From: Verrucomicrobiota bacterium
GTDB lineage: Bacteria; Verrucomicrobiota; Verrucomicrobiia; Limisphaerales; UBA1319
Direction: 5' to 3'
Length of the DNA: 64,000 nt
Assembly (NCBI GenBank): GCA_022709905.1
Contig: JAKLHY010000014.1
Location: forward strand, 1-64,000
The notes under the pieces are model-generated. The model did no database searches. It saw only the letters and a list, made by a program, of their open reading frames with translations, and had not been told where the DNA came from. Positions within the stretch are counted from its first letter, which is position 1, and each line of letters starts with the position of its first letter. Position numbers and translations under genes: made by a program. Positions 27,591 through 37,030 of the stretch are shown piece by piece.

Positions 27591-29854
27591 GGGGCATCCT
27601 CCTGAGGATTCAGAAATCCATGGATAACAGCGCTTTTTTGCTCGTGCGCCGCGCCCGCAAGACCCGGCTCAATAAACGGCGAGTCATCCAGCCAGGCCAG
27701 ATAGCTTCCCGGAGGGGGCACAACTCCCATGAACTTCTCACGATGGCTGTCGACCGGTCCCCAGTTGGCTTGGCGATAAAAATCCGAAATCAATTGCGGC
27801 ATCTCCTTGGACGAACGCCGGAGAGGATCGGGTTTGAGCTCGCCCCGCTGTCCCGCGGGCAGGTTGGCAGCGGTATAGAATCGTCCGCTGAAATCGGTCA
27901 ACTGGAGATTCCGAATAGCCGCTCCCAAACCGTTGACCGCCATCAGCCGGCCATCCCCGGATTTCTCAAGCCGGATCCGTTCCCGGCGCGACTCCGACTT
28001 GCGGACCCTGAAAAATGCTGGAACTCGCGAGGTCAGCCATCCCCTTGTAAGATGTTGGCTTAAACTCCAGTCCAGTTCGCGTCCCCTGCCTCCTCGACGG
28101 CCGTCGTAGTTCAATTGGAGAATCGGTGTTAACTCCGTCTCATACCCGAACTGCAGTCCCTGCCTGGGCGTCAAAGGACAATAGAACGCCGCCAGCCCCA
28201 AGGTGGTCGCACGATGGTTGACCTGATCCAGCAGGGTGAATCCTTCGCGACGCGCGTGAGGCGTCACGCCCTCGCTGAAAAACGAATACGCAAACACCAG
28301 ACCGCTGGCGGCAAACGATATGAGTGGAATCGTCCATAAAGACCAGATCCGGCGTTTCAACCGCGCCAGGACAATCAGGTTCAGAGGGCCAATCAGAATG
28401 ACAAACACCAGAAGAATGAGCACCATGCTGCGAAATGGGACCTTGATGTTGGCGACCACGGAAAACTGCGCATTCGCCTGGCCGGGGTCCGACAGGGCGG
28501 ACAAGGTCCAGGGCGACGCGGAAAGCTTGCTGGATTCGCTCAGCAATCGTCCCTGCGACGAAGTCAACTGCCTGAATTCGCCCTCCTTAAAGCGCAGGCA
28601 TCGACCAAATCCCACCGGCACAATCTCGCCCCCCTCGGAACTGAGTTCGAGACCCGAACGCCAGGGCTCCGGAACCTCGACCGGGCCCAGAGTCACCAGG
28701 CACCCCCCGCATTCCGCATATCGCCAGAGCGCCACCTGAACCGATTTCGGAAGCAGCTCATATTCCTTTGCCGTGAGAAGCACGGCATCAAACGCAGAAT
28801 AGGCAAGCCAGGAATCGCTCCATTGCGCCAATTCCAATTCCGAGCGGACACACTGGCGTGTGGCGCCGCCCCCGATGCCGAATCTTCTTGCCAGGGCGGG
28901 ATCCAGGCCGGGTCCACCCGAGGTGGGCTGACTGGACTGGGCTCCGACCGCCCAAACGGTCTGATTAGTCCCTACCAAGCCCACAGCGTCGATCACCTGC
29001 GGCATCCGGCCCGGAACACCTGGGGTGACATTGAGCCGCACCTTGGCCACAGGCCGTTCGGTTGTGGAGAAAGGGATCGAGGTCACATCCGAGCGGTGCG
29101 TGCCAGCGTTGCCCGGCATGGAAACGAGCACTTTTCCTTCGGCGTCATACAGGGTTACATCGACGACTTTGGTAGGAAATCCGGATTCATGGATATTCAC
29201 CTGTTTGGCCACAACAGGCGGGTCGTATTCCAGCACCAGCCACTGGGGAGTCGCCGGCGTTGTGGCCACAGGCGCCCAGCCGTTGGAACCGCGATTGCCG
29301 GGATTATCCGGCGGCCCGGTTGCTTTCATGGGGGAAAACGGCACGCCAAAGGTTTCATCCATCAGTTTGTTAAAGTCGTCGGCACTGATTCCACGGCTGG
29401 AGAAAATCGTCTGAACCACCTCGCTCGAATGACGAAGACTCTCCGGGCGGGCGTGTTTGTTGTAGCCCAGAGGCGCCACCGAGCCCTGGAACCGATTATC
29501 GACGAAGACCGCAAAGCCGGATCCATATACCGGTAAGGGAGGTTGCCATAGGACAACGACCGCGGAGGAACCCGGGCCCAACTTCACCGTCCTCGACAGT
29601 CGATCCAGGCGTTCGCCAAAAAAACCACTCGACTCCGGATACGCCAGGGCCACGGTATGCGACTTGGTATCGGATTCATTGGACAAGAACACACGGTGTT
29701 CGGCGTAGCCATGATGGGTTTCGCCGGACACGACGGTCTGTGGGACCACGGCAATATCGCCAAATCGATCCGCTGCCGCGCTGTTCGCCGGCCATCCTCC
29801 CAAAACCTGGATGAACAGCAACAGAGTAAAAGCCTGTCTGCATTGATGCCCCAT
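27587..29854 (-). CDS. large exported membrane-anchored protein of the MoxR/ABC operon
   Basis: 755 residues from the ATG at 29854, which has GAGGAA at good spacing; a GTG at 29872 is less likely. It has a signal peptide (AFTLLLFIQVLGGWPANSAAA), then a ~400-residue extracytoplasmic region with beta-sandwich-like segments (WLVLEYDPPVVAKQVNIHESG resembles a discoidin-like fold). Two adjacent membrane helices sit near residue 470-520 (MVLILLVFVILIGPLNLIVLARL and WTIPLISFAASGLVFAYSFF), followed by a C-terminal soluble domain. Proteins with this layout recur between MoxR and ABC genes, with no assigned function. The stop overlaps the ATPase start. Confidence 0.75.
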   Translation of the reverse strand: MGHQCRQAFTLLLFIQVLGGWPANSAAADRFGDIAVVPQTVVSGETHHGYAEHRVFLSNESDTKSHTVALAYPESSGFFGERLDRLSRTVKLGPGSSAVVVLWQPPLPVYGSGFAVFVDNRFQGSVAPLGYNKHARPESLRHSSEVVQTIFSSRGISADDFNKLMDETFGVPFSPMKATGPPDNPGNRGSNGWAPVATTPATPQWLVLEYDPPVVAKQVNIHESGFPTKVVDVTLYDAEGKVLVSMPGNAGTHRSDVTSIPFSTTERPVAKVRLNVTPGVPGRMPQVIDAVGLVGTNQTVWAVGAQSSQPTSGGPGLDPALARRFGIGGGATRQCVRSELELAQWSDSWLAYSAFDAVLLTAKEYELLPKSVQVALWRYAECGGCLVTLGPVEVPEPWRSGLELSSEGGEIVPVGFGRCLRFKEGEFRQLTSSQGRLLSESSKLSASPWTLSALSDPGQANAQFSVVANIKVPFRSMVLILLVFVILIGPLNLIVLARLKRRIWSLWTIPLISFAASGLVFAYSFFSEGVTPHARREGFTLLDQVNHRATTLGLAAFYCPLTPRQGLQFGYETELTPILQLNYDGRRGGRGRELDWSLSQHLTRGWLTSRVPAFFRVRKSESRRERIRLEKSGDGRLMAVNGLGAAIRNLQLTDFSGRFYTAANLPAGQRGELKPDPLRRSSKEMPQLISDFYRQANWGPVDSHREKFMGVVPPPGSYLAWLDDSPFIEPGLAGAAHEQKSAVIHGFLNPQEDAP

Positions 29855-29896
29855 GGAGTTCCTCGAGTTCACCGGGATTGCCTCAGTGAAAACGCA

Positions 29897-30934
29897 CTAA
29901 TTGCCCAGCTTGACATCGTCCGGAAGCCGGATCCCCGTTTCACTCAGGGTCGAGACCAGGCTCTGGATGACCTGAGTCGTGTCCACATGATCGAAGCGGG
30001 CCTGAAAATTCAGGATCAACCGATGGTTAAGCACCGGATGCACCACATCCTTGACGTCCTCGAACCCCACCGTCGGGCGGCCTTGGATCAGCGCGCGGGC
30101 GCGGGCGGCTTCGGCGATCGCGATGGCGGCGCGCGGCGACGCGCCGTAGGTCACATAGCGTTTGACCAACTCGGGGGCCTCCGCCCCCTCTGAATGCGAA
30201 GCCGCAACCAGCCGGGCGATATACTTCGATACCGGCCGGGGAAGAAAAATACGTTCCATGGCTCCGAACAGCGTTTCTAGATCCCGGGTTTCCATCTGCC
30301 ACGTCGGCGCGGGCAGCTCTCCTCGCCGACGTCCCGAGATGATCGCGTCCAACACCTCCTGATCCACCGAGTTAAAAATCAGCCGGAAAAGGAATCGATC
30401 GAGTTGCGCCTCCGGCAATGGATAGGTGCCCTCCAGTTCGATGGGATTCTGGCTGGCCAGCACAAAAAACGGATGCGGCAGTCGACGCGTGGTTCCCAGC
30501 AACGTCACCGTCCGCTCCTGCATGGTCTCCAGAAGGGCCGATTGTGTCTTGGGCGATGCCCGGTTGATTTCGTCAGCCAACAAGATATGAGTAAACACCG
30601 GGCCGGGATGAAAGGTCATTTCGCGGACCCCCGAGGGGTTCTCCTGGAGGATGTGAGCGCCCAGGACATCGCTGGGCATGAGATCCGGCGTGAACTGGAT
30701 CCGCTTGAAATCCAGCTTCATGATCTGGCCGATGGTCCGGACCAACGCTGTCTTACCCAAACCCGGCAAGCCTTCCAGGAGAATATGTCCCTGGCTCAGG
30801 ATGCCCGCCAGAACCAACCGGTGCAACTCGGCGCGTCCCAGCAGGATGCGATCCATTTGTTCAAGGATTCTTGCCGTCAGTTCCGAAGCCGGCGCCAGCT
30901 CGTTGGGGGACAGTAATGTGGGTTTTTCACTCAT
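29897..30934 (-). CDS. MoxR-family AAA+ ATPase
   Basis: A 345-residue cytoplasmic AAA+ protein. Walker A is GLPGLGKT at 55-62, and Walker B is HILLADEIN at 116-124. The diagnostic MoxR stretch SQNPIELEGTYPLPEAQLDR starts at 161, with a sensor/arginine region after it. The helical lid contains YVTYGASPRAAIAIAEAARARAL. MoxR proteins are thought to act with VWA and DUF58 partners as chaperones for metal-cofactor insertion or envelope complexes; all these partners are encoded in this operon. Confidence 0.95.
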   Translation of the reverse strand: MSEKPTLLSPNELAPASELTARILEQMDRILLGRAELHRLVLAGILSQGHILLEGLPGLGKTALVRTIGQIMKLDFKRIQFTPDLMPSDVLGAHILQENPSGVREMTFHPGPVFTHILLADEINRASPKTQSALLETMQERTVTLLGTTRRLPHPFFVLASQNPIELEGTYPLPEAQLDRFLFRLIFNSVDQEVLDAIISGRRRGELPAPTWQMETRDLETLFGAMERIFLPRPVSKYIARLVAASHSEGAEAPELVKRYVTYGASPRAAIAIAEAARARALIQGRPTVGFEDVKDVVHPVLNHRLILNFQARFDHVDTTQVIQSLVSTLSETGIRLPDDVKLGN

Positions 30935-30941
30935 AAATCAT

Positions 30942-32381
30942 TTATTCCTGCCGCTCAAAAAATGTTCTGACACTCTCGCGATGCCGGGGAAGGATCCTCT
31001 GGGCGTGTGCTGCTCCCCCTCCCCGAACCGCCTGGCTCAAGGCCCCGGACTCGATCGCCTCGCGGGCATCCGTGAGCTGAGGGGTCGCCCGGCTGATCCC
31101 GACCAATTGGGCATCCTGGCCAGAGCCCCCCGAACGCGGCAGGACCTGTTCCTTGAATTGGGCATCCTCTTCGTCTGTGCCCTCAGACCAAGTCATGGGT
31201 GCGTCCCCTCGGCCACGATCCCGGCCTCCTCGGCCATAACTGATGAGGAGGTTATTCAATCCATTAGTGGAATCACAACTGGATAGAAAAGCCGCCAGGG
31301 CATTCGTGTCTCCAATCCGGCCGGCGCCGGCGCACTTGCCTAACATCTTGCCATCGATCATTTTAAGATCCGCAAGATTGGTCAAGACCTGCCCCAACTG
31401 ACCTTTAAGACTCTGGATCGATTGCATCAACTGGCCGAGTTGATCCGCACTCAATCCGTTTGTCTTGAGTGCGGCCAGGAGTTCGGGGGGAATGCCACCA
31501 TCCATAGCCTGCTCTTCCAAGGACGCGTTTTGGAGTAATTGCCCCATTTCCTGCATGGCCTGGATCGACACCTGGTTGTTCAGGTTCGAGGGCGAGGTCA
31601 GCGCGAGAGCAGCCGCCAAAGTTTCGGCTTGCGCCAGGGACTCGAGTTTGGCGAGGGACTCCTCTGCCGCTTTCTGAGCCGATTCGGACGCGGACTGGCG
31701 CAAGTGATCCAATGCCTCCCATGTTTTGGCCGGATCGCCACCTTGGGCTTCTTCCTTCAGTCGATTCAGTTTCTCCTGGATTTCGGTGGCTTTGGATTGT
31801 TCCACGATTTTTTCCTGTTCCAGAGCCTCGATTTGGGAACTGATTTCTTTCACAAGCTGTCCGATTTCCAAAGGCTGGGACTTGCCTGGGGCGATGAGTT
31901 GGTCTGGCAGCCACAAGGTCATGACCAGGTAAAGGACTGCCAGTGGATACTGCGTCAGGATCTGCCGGTTTTTCCACTCGACCGGCAACCGCTTCACGGG
32001 CGAAAGGCCAGAACGCCAATCCTGGATCGAGACCTCCCTGCCAGCCATGAGCAAACCTCCATAATGATTGTGAGAATCCATCAGGGCGCTCAATTCAGCC
32101 ATCGGGGGTCTCTCCAGCCATCCCCGCACAAAAGCCGCCGCCCCCAATGGCAACAGCAATAGAACCCCCCACATCATGGAAGAGGCGGAAACCTGGAAGA
32201 CCAACCGCAGAACCAGCAACAAGGTCCCATAGGTCAGAAAAGCCAACAGAGTCCAGCGCACGACGGTCCGCATTCCCAATACCCAGCCAATCCGCCCTCT
32301 GAGTCGTCGGATCGCTTCTTCCTGGACGCCGTCCCCGTCGGGTTTGAGTGCCTCGATTTGTTTCATCTGTTTCGCCGCCAT
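30942..32381 (-). CDS. membrane protein with long coiled coil, unknown function
   Basis: 479 residues from the ATG at 32381 (a GTG at 32417 and an ATG at 32366 are alternatives). Two membrane helices lie near the N-terminus (TVVRWTLLAFLTYGTLLLVLRLVF and MMWGVLLLLPLGAAAFV), and a third segment ILTQYPLAVLYLVMTLWLP near residue 150. Then a Gln/Glu-rich coiled coil runs through about residues 180-250, with alanine-rich helices and a low-complexity Gly/Arg tail after it. DUF4175-like membrane proteins of this build occur next to MoxR genes, but I cannot assign the family firmly. The next gene starts 8 bases away. Confidence 0.65.
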   Translation of the reverse strand: MAAKQMKQIEALKPDGDGVQEEAIRRLRGRIGWVLGMRTVVRWTLLAFLTYGTLLLVLRLVFQVSASSMMWGVLLLLPLGAAAFVRGWLERPPMAELSALMDSHNHYGGLLMAGREVSIQDWRSGLSPVKRLPVEWKNRQILTQYPLAVLYLVMTLWLPDQLIAPGKSQPLEIGQLVKEISSQIEALEQEKIVEQSKATEIQEKLNRLKEEAQGGDPAKTWEALDHLRQSASESAQKAAEESLAKLESLAQAETLAAALALTSPSNLNNQVSIQAMQEMGQLLQNASLEEQAMDGGIPPELLAALKTNGLSADQLGQLMQSIQSLKGQLGQVLTNLADLKMIDGKMLGKCAGAGRIGDTNALAAFLSSCDSTNGLNNLLISYGRGGRDRGRGDAPMTWSEGTDEEDAQFKEQVLPRSGGSGQDAQLVGISRATPQLTDAREAIESGALSQAVRGGGAAHAQRILPRHRESVRTFFERQE

Positions 32382-32423
32382 TTCTTTGGACAAACAAGAC
32401 GAAAAATGTTCACACACAAATCT

Positions 32424-33761
32424 CTAGGATTCGTTCTTTTCGGCTTCCTTTGAGCGGCTCAAGAGCAAGGTCGCCACTCGTCTGCCGTCCATTTCCCGAA
32501 CATGCAACTGCCAATTCCCCAGTGGGAGCGTATCGCCTTCCTTCGGAAAACCGCCGAGCCGATGGGTAATGAAACCGCTGGTGGTCGTAATGCCCTCCTC
32601 TTCGATCGGGGTTCCCACGAGCTCCGCCAATTGATGCAACGGCAAGGCGCCGGTGATTTCCCACGCGTCCGGATTCAATTGGCGCATGGCCGGGAGTTCC
32701 TGGTCAAACTCATCCTGGATCTGTCCGACCAACTCTTCCAGGATGTTCTCGAGCGTGACTAAGCCAATGGTGCCGCCATATTCGTCGACCACGACCGCCA
32801 AGTGGAGTTTACGTTCCAGCAATCGGCCCAGGAGGCGCTCCAGCCGGGCTGTGGGCGGGATATAGATGACGCTCCGAGTGACCGGAAGCAGATCGGCGCC
32901 TTGTCGGGCCTTTAACCGAAAGGCATAGAGATCCTTGATGTGAACCACCCCCAGCATCTGATCCAGGTCCCCTTGTTCGCACAAAGGAAAACGGGAATAC
33001 CGTGTCTTCTCGGCCACATCCAGGCATTCGGTCAAAGATGCTTGTGTGTCCAAACACACCATTTCCTGCCGGGGTTTCATGACATCCCGCGCCACGCGCC
33101 TGTGCAAGTCCAGCGCGTTAAGCACAATGTTGCGTCCCGGTAATCCCCCGCTCTTCGGCCGGAACGAAGAGGTCACCAGCAATCGGACCTCCTCTTCCGA
33201 GTGGGAGATCTCCCCTTTGGGATCGGCTTCGATGCCGAGTCGTCGAAGGATCCATTGCGAGCTGAAATTGAGCAGCCAGATGAAAGGGAATGAAATGTAG
33301 TAGAACCAGATCATCGGCTCGGCCACCCATAGGGTGGTCGGCAGGGTCTTGCGGATCGCCAGCGACTTGGGGGCCAGCTCTCCCACCACAATGAGCAGGA
33401 ACGTGTTGACGACAAATCCGACCATAAGGGTGATCGCGTGTCGCACCTGGACCGATTCCAGGCCCACCAACCCATAGAGCGGATTCAGGATGGCCGCAAA
33501 TACCGGCGCCACCAGGGCTCCCAGGGCCAACCCCATCAGGGTGATCCCCAACTGGGTCGCTCCGATGAAGGCATCGAGGTTGCCCAGGATCCGGCGCGCC
33601 AACCGCGCCTGGCGATTCCCCTTGATGACCAACGGATCGAGTTGAGTCTCACGCACTTTGACCAGGGCAAACTCGGCGGCGACAAAAAAGGCGTTGACCA
33701 TGACAAGGACAGAGACCAGCAGCAGCTTGGCCATCGTCCAGATGAATTCTTGACCTTCCAT
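32424..33761 (-). CDS. CNNM/CorC-HlyC family protein with CBS pair, copy 1
   Basis: 445 residues. The ATG at 33761 shares a base with the stop of copy 2 (TGATG); a GTG at 33764 is also possible. The N-terminal CNNM membrane domain has LVMVNAFFVAAEFALVKVRETQL, IGATQLGITLMGLALGALV and VVGELAPKSLAIR. A CBS pair follows (KPRQEMVCLD, GVVHIKDLYAF, LVTLENILEELVGQI), then a CorC/HlyC-type C-terminal domain. The family is implicated in Mg2+/Co2+ efflux or resistance in other bacteria. It is the last of three tandem paralogs. Confidence 0.92.
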   Translation of the reverse strand: MEGQEFIWTMAKLLLVSVLVMVNAFFVAAEFALVKVRETQLDPLVIKGNRQARLARRILGNLDAFIGATQLGITLMGLALGALVAPVFAAILNPLYGLVGLESVQVRHAITLMVGFVVNTFLLIVVGELAPKSLAIRKTLPTTLWVAEPMIWFYYISFPFIWLLNFSSQWILRRLGIEADPKGEISHSEEEVRLLVTSSFRPKSGGLPGRNIVLNALDLHRRVARDVMKPRQEMVCLDTQASLTECLDVAEKTRYSRFPLCEQGDLDQMLGVVHIKDLYAFRLKARQGADLLPVTRSVIYIPPTARLERLLGRLLERKLHLAVVVDEYGGTIGLVTLENILEELVGQIQDEFDQELPAMRQLNPDAWEITGALPLHQLAELVGTPIEEEGITTTSGFITHRLGGFPKEGDTLPLGNWQLHVREMDGRRVATLLLSRSKEAEKNES

Positions 33762-34750
33762 CACAGGCTGACCTCGCCAAACAGGGCCTTCAGGATATCC
33801 TGAAGGCTCACAATGCCCACCTCGCGTTGATCGCGCCCCAGCACAATCGCCAATCGTTGACCGCCGCGTTGCATCCGGCGCAAGGCGTCCTCCAAGCGGA
33901 GGTTCTCAGGAACAAAAAGCGCCGGTTTGACATAATCCGCCGCCTTTTTGTCCGAGTCCAGGCCCTGTTGATACAAAGCGGTTTTCAAACTGACCACTCC
34001 CAGAATCCGCTGGCGTCCCCGATCCATCTGCTGAACGGGCACACGGGTGAATCCGTGTTTCCGGCACAAACGGAGAACCTCCGCCATCGGCACACCGGCA
34101 TCCACTCGCACCACTTTGTCCAGAGGGATCGTCACGTGCCGCACAACCAGGTTCTGGAAATCCAGAACACGGTTGATCATCGAACGTTCCTCGGTGCTCA
34201 GGCCCTGGGCGGTTTCCTGCATCACCAGCCGGAGTTCCTCTCGCGTGGCAAAAAGCCGGTCCACATACTGCTGGTTGCCCGTCCAACGCAACAGCCCCCG
34301 CGTCAGCCAGTTCAAGAAACTCACGACAGGCGACAGCGCCGAGTGAACGAAACGATATGGCCTGGCCAAAGCCAGGCAAAGCCGGTTAGGCAGCGCTTGA
34401 AACAACATCTTCGGCAACAAATCCCCCAAGGCATAAAGCACAAGGATAAATCCAACAAATACCAGCCAAAAAACCATCGCATTGCCCCCCACCCACTCAT
34501 CCAGGGACATTGCCACCAGCCCTACGGCGAGGAAGTTGGTTAACGAATTGCCAATAAAGATGGTCCAAAGAAAACTCTCCCGGTCCTCCAGAAATCCCAG
34601 AAGCAATCCCGCGCGCCGATCTCCAGCCCGAAGCCTCTGCCGGATCCGAAGCCGGTTCAACGCCAATACTCCGGCTTCCATCCCCGAAAACAAAAACGAG
34701 AGGGACAAACAAATCAAAATCACCACCACCTGAGTCAGATCGGATTCCAT
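33761..34750 (-). CDS. CNNM-domain protein with CBS pair, copy 2
   Basis: A 329-residue membrane protein with a CNNM domain (FLFSGMEAGVLALNRLRIRQRL, IFIGNSLTNFLAVGLVAMSL, ALGDLLPKMLFQALP) and a CBS pair (VTIPLDKVVRVDAG, ILGVVSLKTAL, REVGIVSLQDILKALFGE). It lacks the CorC/HlyC C-terminal domain found in its two neighbours. GGAGGAAAC precedes the ATG, which overlaps the stop of copy 3 by one base (TGATG). Confidence 0.9.
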   Translation of the reverse strand: MESDLTQVVVILICLSLSFLFSGMEAGVLALNRLRIRQRLRAGDRRAGLLLGFLEDRESFLWTIFIGNSLTNFLAVGLVAMSLDEWVGGNAMVFWLVFVGFILVLYALGDLLPKMLFQALPNRLCLALARPYRFVHSALSPVVSFLNWLTRGLLRWTGNQQYVDRLFATREELRLVMQETAQGLSTEERSMINRVLDFQNLVVRHVTIPLDKVVRVDAGVPMAEVLRLCRKHGFTRVPVQQMDRGRQRILGVVSLKTALYQQGLDSDKKAADYVKPALFVPENLRLEDALRRMQRGGQRLAIVLGRDQREVGIVSLQDILKALFGEVSL

Positions 34751-35988
34751 CAGTTTCCTCCCCGCTTCTTGATCCTTTCCACTCTCAACTCCCGCACCCG
34801 CCGATCGTCCCCCGCCAGCGCCGTCAAACGCAATCCCCGAAAAACGGTCGATTCGCCCGGTTTAGGCACGATTTCCATCAGCGCCACGAACAGGCCCCCC
34901 AGGGTGTCGACTTCGGGATATTCCCCCAACTCGGGATATTCACGCCGAAAATCCTCCAGGCGCATCGTGCCGTTGACCCGCCATCGGCCTTCCTCCAAAC
35001 GTTCCATGACAAAACCCGACTCCTCGGTCTCGCTGCGGATCTCGCCGATGACCTCCTCAAGAATGTCCTCGATCGTCACCAGACCCGCCGTGCCTCCAAA
35101 TTCATCCAGCACAATGGCCAATCCGCGTTGCTGCTTCTGCAGGCTGACCAAAAGCTGCAAAAGATTCATGCTGTCGGGCACAAACGAAGGAAACTCAATC
35201 GCCTCAGCCAGATCGACATCCGGATTCAACAACAACACCCGCGTGTTCAAGATGCCCACGATGGTATCCGGCGTTTCATCATAAATGGGAAGGCGACGAT
35301 GCCGATACTTCCGGGATGCGGCCACCATTTCCTCCTGGGTCAAGTCGTCGGATATGCAGGCCATTTGAGAACGGGAACGCATCACCTCCTTGGCTGTCCT
35401 GCGATCCAACTGGATGATTTGCAGGATGATCTCTTTCTCGGAGGGGGCCAGCGTCCCCTGTTGGCAAGCCAACTCAATCAACTCCTGATACTCCTCTTCG
35501 GTGAGATCCTTCAAGGGCTGGACCTTTTTCAGCACCGTCCAACCCAGAATGGCGGCATTCGCCTTCTGGGCAATCCGTCTCACAGGCCGGCTCAAACGCA
35601 CCAAACCCCACATCGGCCGGGCCACCCGCAAGGCCCAAGGTTCGGGAAGCCGCACGGCAAGCGTCTTCGGCATCACCTCGCACACCACGAGCAACACAAA
35701 AAGCAGCCCCGGAATCGCGCCCCAGGCCGGCAAATGTCCTCGCAAGCTGAGCCAGACCCCCAGCCCCACAATCATGGCATTGGCAGTCGTGTTGCCCAGG
35801 ACAATCGTCGCCAGCAGGTCCTCCGGCGATGCCAGCAACCTGGCCACCCTGCGCCCGCGAACGCTGTTCTCCTCCGCCAAAGCCCGTGTCTGCCATGGAC
35901 TCAAAGAAAACAACGAAGCCTCCGCCAGGGCAAAAAAGAAGCTGGCAGCGGCAAAAACCAAAATGAGAACAAATGCAATTACGGACAT
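34750..35988 (-). CDS. CNNM/CorC-HlyC family protein with CBS pair, copy 3 (first gene of the operon)
   Basis: 412 residues from ATG 35988. CNNM domain: FFFALAEASLFSLSPWQTRALAEE, VLGNTTANAMIVGLGVWLSL and VVCEVMPKTLAVRLPE. CBS pair: RSRSQMACISDDL, VGILNTRVLLL, GLVTIEDILEEVIGEI. The C-terminal CorC/HlyC domain starts at RWRVNGTMRLEDF. It is the promoter-proximal gene of the minus-strand run and is divergent from the CBS-only gene at 36120, with a ~130-base shared upstream region. Confidence 0.92.
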   Translation of the reverse strand: MSVIAFVLILVFAAASFFFALAEASLFSLSPWQTRALAEENSVRGRRVARLLASPEDLLATIVLGNTTANAMIVGLGVWLSLRGHLPAWGAIPGLLFVLLVVCEVMPKTLAVRLPEPWALRVARPMWGLVRLSRPVRRIAQKANAAILGWTVLKKVQPLKDLTEEEYQELIELACQQGTLAPSEKEIILQIIQLDRRTAKEVMRSRSQMACISDDLTQEEMVAASRKYRHRRLPIYDETPDTIVGILNTRVLLLNPDVDLAEAIEFPSFVPDSMNLLQLLVSLQKQQRGLAIVLDEFGGTAGLVTIEDILEEVIGEIRSETEESGFVMERLEEGRWRVNGTMRLEDFRREYPELGEYPEVDTLGGLFVALMEIVPKPGESTVFRGLRLTALAGDDRRVRELRVERIKKRGGN

Positions 35989-36057
35989 CGCCAATCGGAT
36001 GTAGAATAGTTGAAAAACAATGGGAGCTCCAATTTAAAAATCAAAGCCTTAATCCGG

Positions 36058-36086
36058 TTGGCTTCCCGAAAGAACTGCGCTATACT
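36058..36086 (+). promoter_or_regulatory. sigma-70-like promoter for the CBS-domain gene
   Basis: TTGGCT at 36058-36063 and TATACT at 36081-36086 are separated by 17 bases, close to the sigma-70 consensus. The predicted transcription start is about 25 bases before the ATG at 36120. Confidence 0.5.
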
Positions 36087-36119
36087 AGAGCATATTAGAC
36101 ATCCTGTGATTTTAACCCT

Positions 36120-36569
36120 ATGAGCGCCTTCGGTATTATTGCCCCTCTTCTGGATCGCAAAGGACACGACCTCTGGAGCATCACGCCCGACGCCCATGTC
36201 TCGGACGCCATTCAACTCATGGCCGATAAAAATATCGGCGCTTTGGTGGTCATGGAAGGCGACCAAATCATCGGCGTCATTTCCGAACGAGACTATACCC
36301 GCAAGGTGTTTCTCAAAGGAAAAACTTCCAAGGACACCGCCGTGCGCGAAATCATGCTCAGCCCGGCCCTTTGCATTGCCCCCTCCTGTTCTGTCGATGA
36401 ATGCATGCGCATCATGACCGACAAACGCGTGCGCCACCTTCCCGTCGTCGAAAACAACAAAGTCGTCGGAATGGTATCCATCGGAGACCTAGTCAACTGG
36501 ATTATCTCGGCTCAAAAAGCCACAATCCACCACCTGGAAAACTATATCTCAGGGAGCTATCCCGCCTGA
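36120..36569 (+). CDS. CBS-domain pair protein
   Basis: A 149-residue cytoplasmic protein made of a Bateman module. CBS1 has WSITPDAHVSDAIQLMADKN then IGALVVMEGDQIIGVISERDYTR; CBS2 has MLSPALCIAPSCSVDECMRI, RHLPVVENNKVVGMVSIGDLVNWI. Such stand-alone CBS pairs bind adenine nucleotides and act as sensors; no partner domain is fused. It is divergent from the CNNM operon, which also encodes CBS pairs. Confidence 0.93.
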   Translation: MSAFGIIAPLLDRKGHDLWSITPDAHVSDAIQLMADKNIGALVVMEGDQIIGVISERDYTRKVFLKGKTSKDTAVREIMLSPALCIAPSCSVDECMRIMTDKRVRHLPVVENNKVVGMVSIGDLVNWIISAQKATIHHLENYISGSYPA

Positions 36570-37030
36570 AGCGAACCTGTTACACCTCCATAAGTCGAAC
36601 GGAGGAGGGGCCAGATTATTCCGGTATTAGATCCATATGGCCCTAAGGCCTCCTCCGGGTGAGGATTCAGAGGTTAATGCCCTTGCTTCCTTCTTTTTTA
36701 TGGAGTTAGTAAGTTGAGATCTAATTGAGCCCGCACCGGGTCAATGTGGATTTTCCAGTTGCCAGATTGCTAAAACTTCTTTATAGTTAGGTTGTCTGGA
36801 ATGAGACGAGCCTGGATATAACATAACATAATAACTGGCTGTGTGGCCCCAGGATTTTAGTCTCGTTCCAAGGATCGGTTTTCCCGGGAAGTCAGGGCTT
36901 TTGGTTCGGCCCATGTCTCCCCGGTGAGATCCTTCAGGAGGATAACGAACGGTCGAGTCATGTCAAAGACGCGTACAATAATTCTATTGCCATTGATAAA
37001 TATCTTGGCGAACCAAATATAAAGAATCCT
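36570..37030. other. long AT-richer intergenic region upstream of the alpha-CTD/sigma-4 gene
   Basis: These 461 bases hold no plausible gene. The stretch 36770-36840 is AT-rich, with TTGTCT at 36792-36797 and GATATA at 36815-36820 at 17-base spacing, a weak promoter candidate that would leave a leader of about 200 bases before the GTG at 37031. Around 36595-36660 there are short GGCC/CCTCC palindromes but no clear terminator. Confidence 0.4.

Noticed and set aside
36590..36660. CCTCC/GGAGG and GGCC palindromes after the CBS gene as a terminator
   Set aside because: Stems are only 5-6 bp with no T-run, weaker than the clear terminator at 38806.
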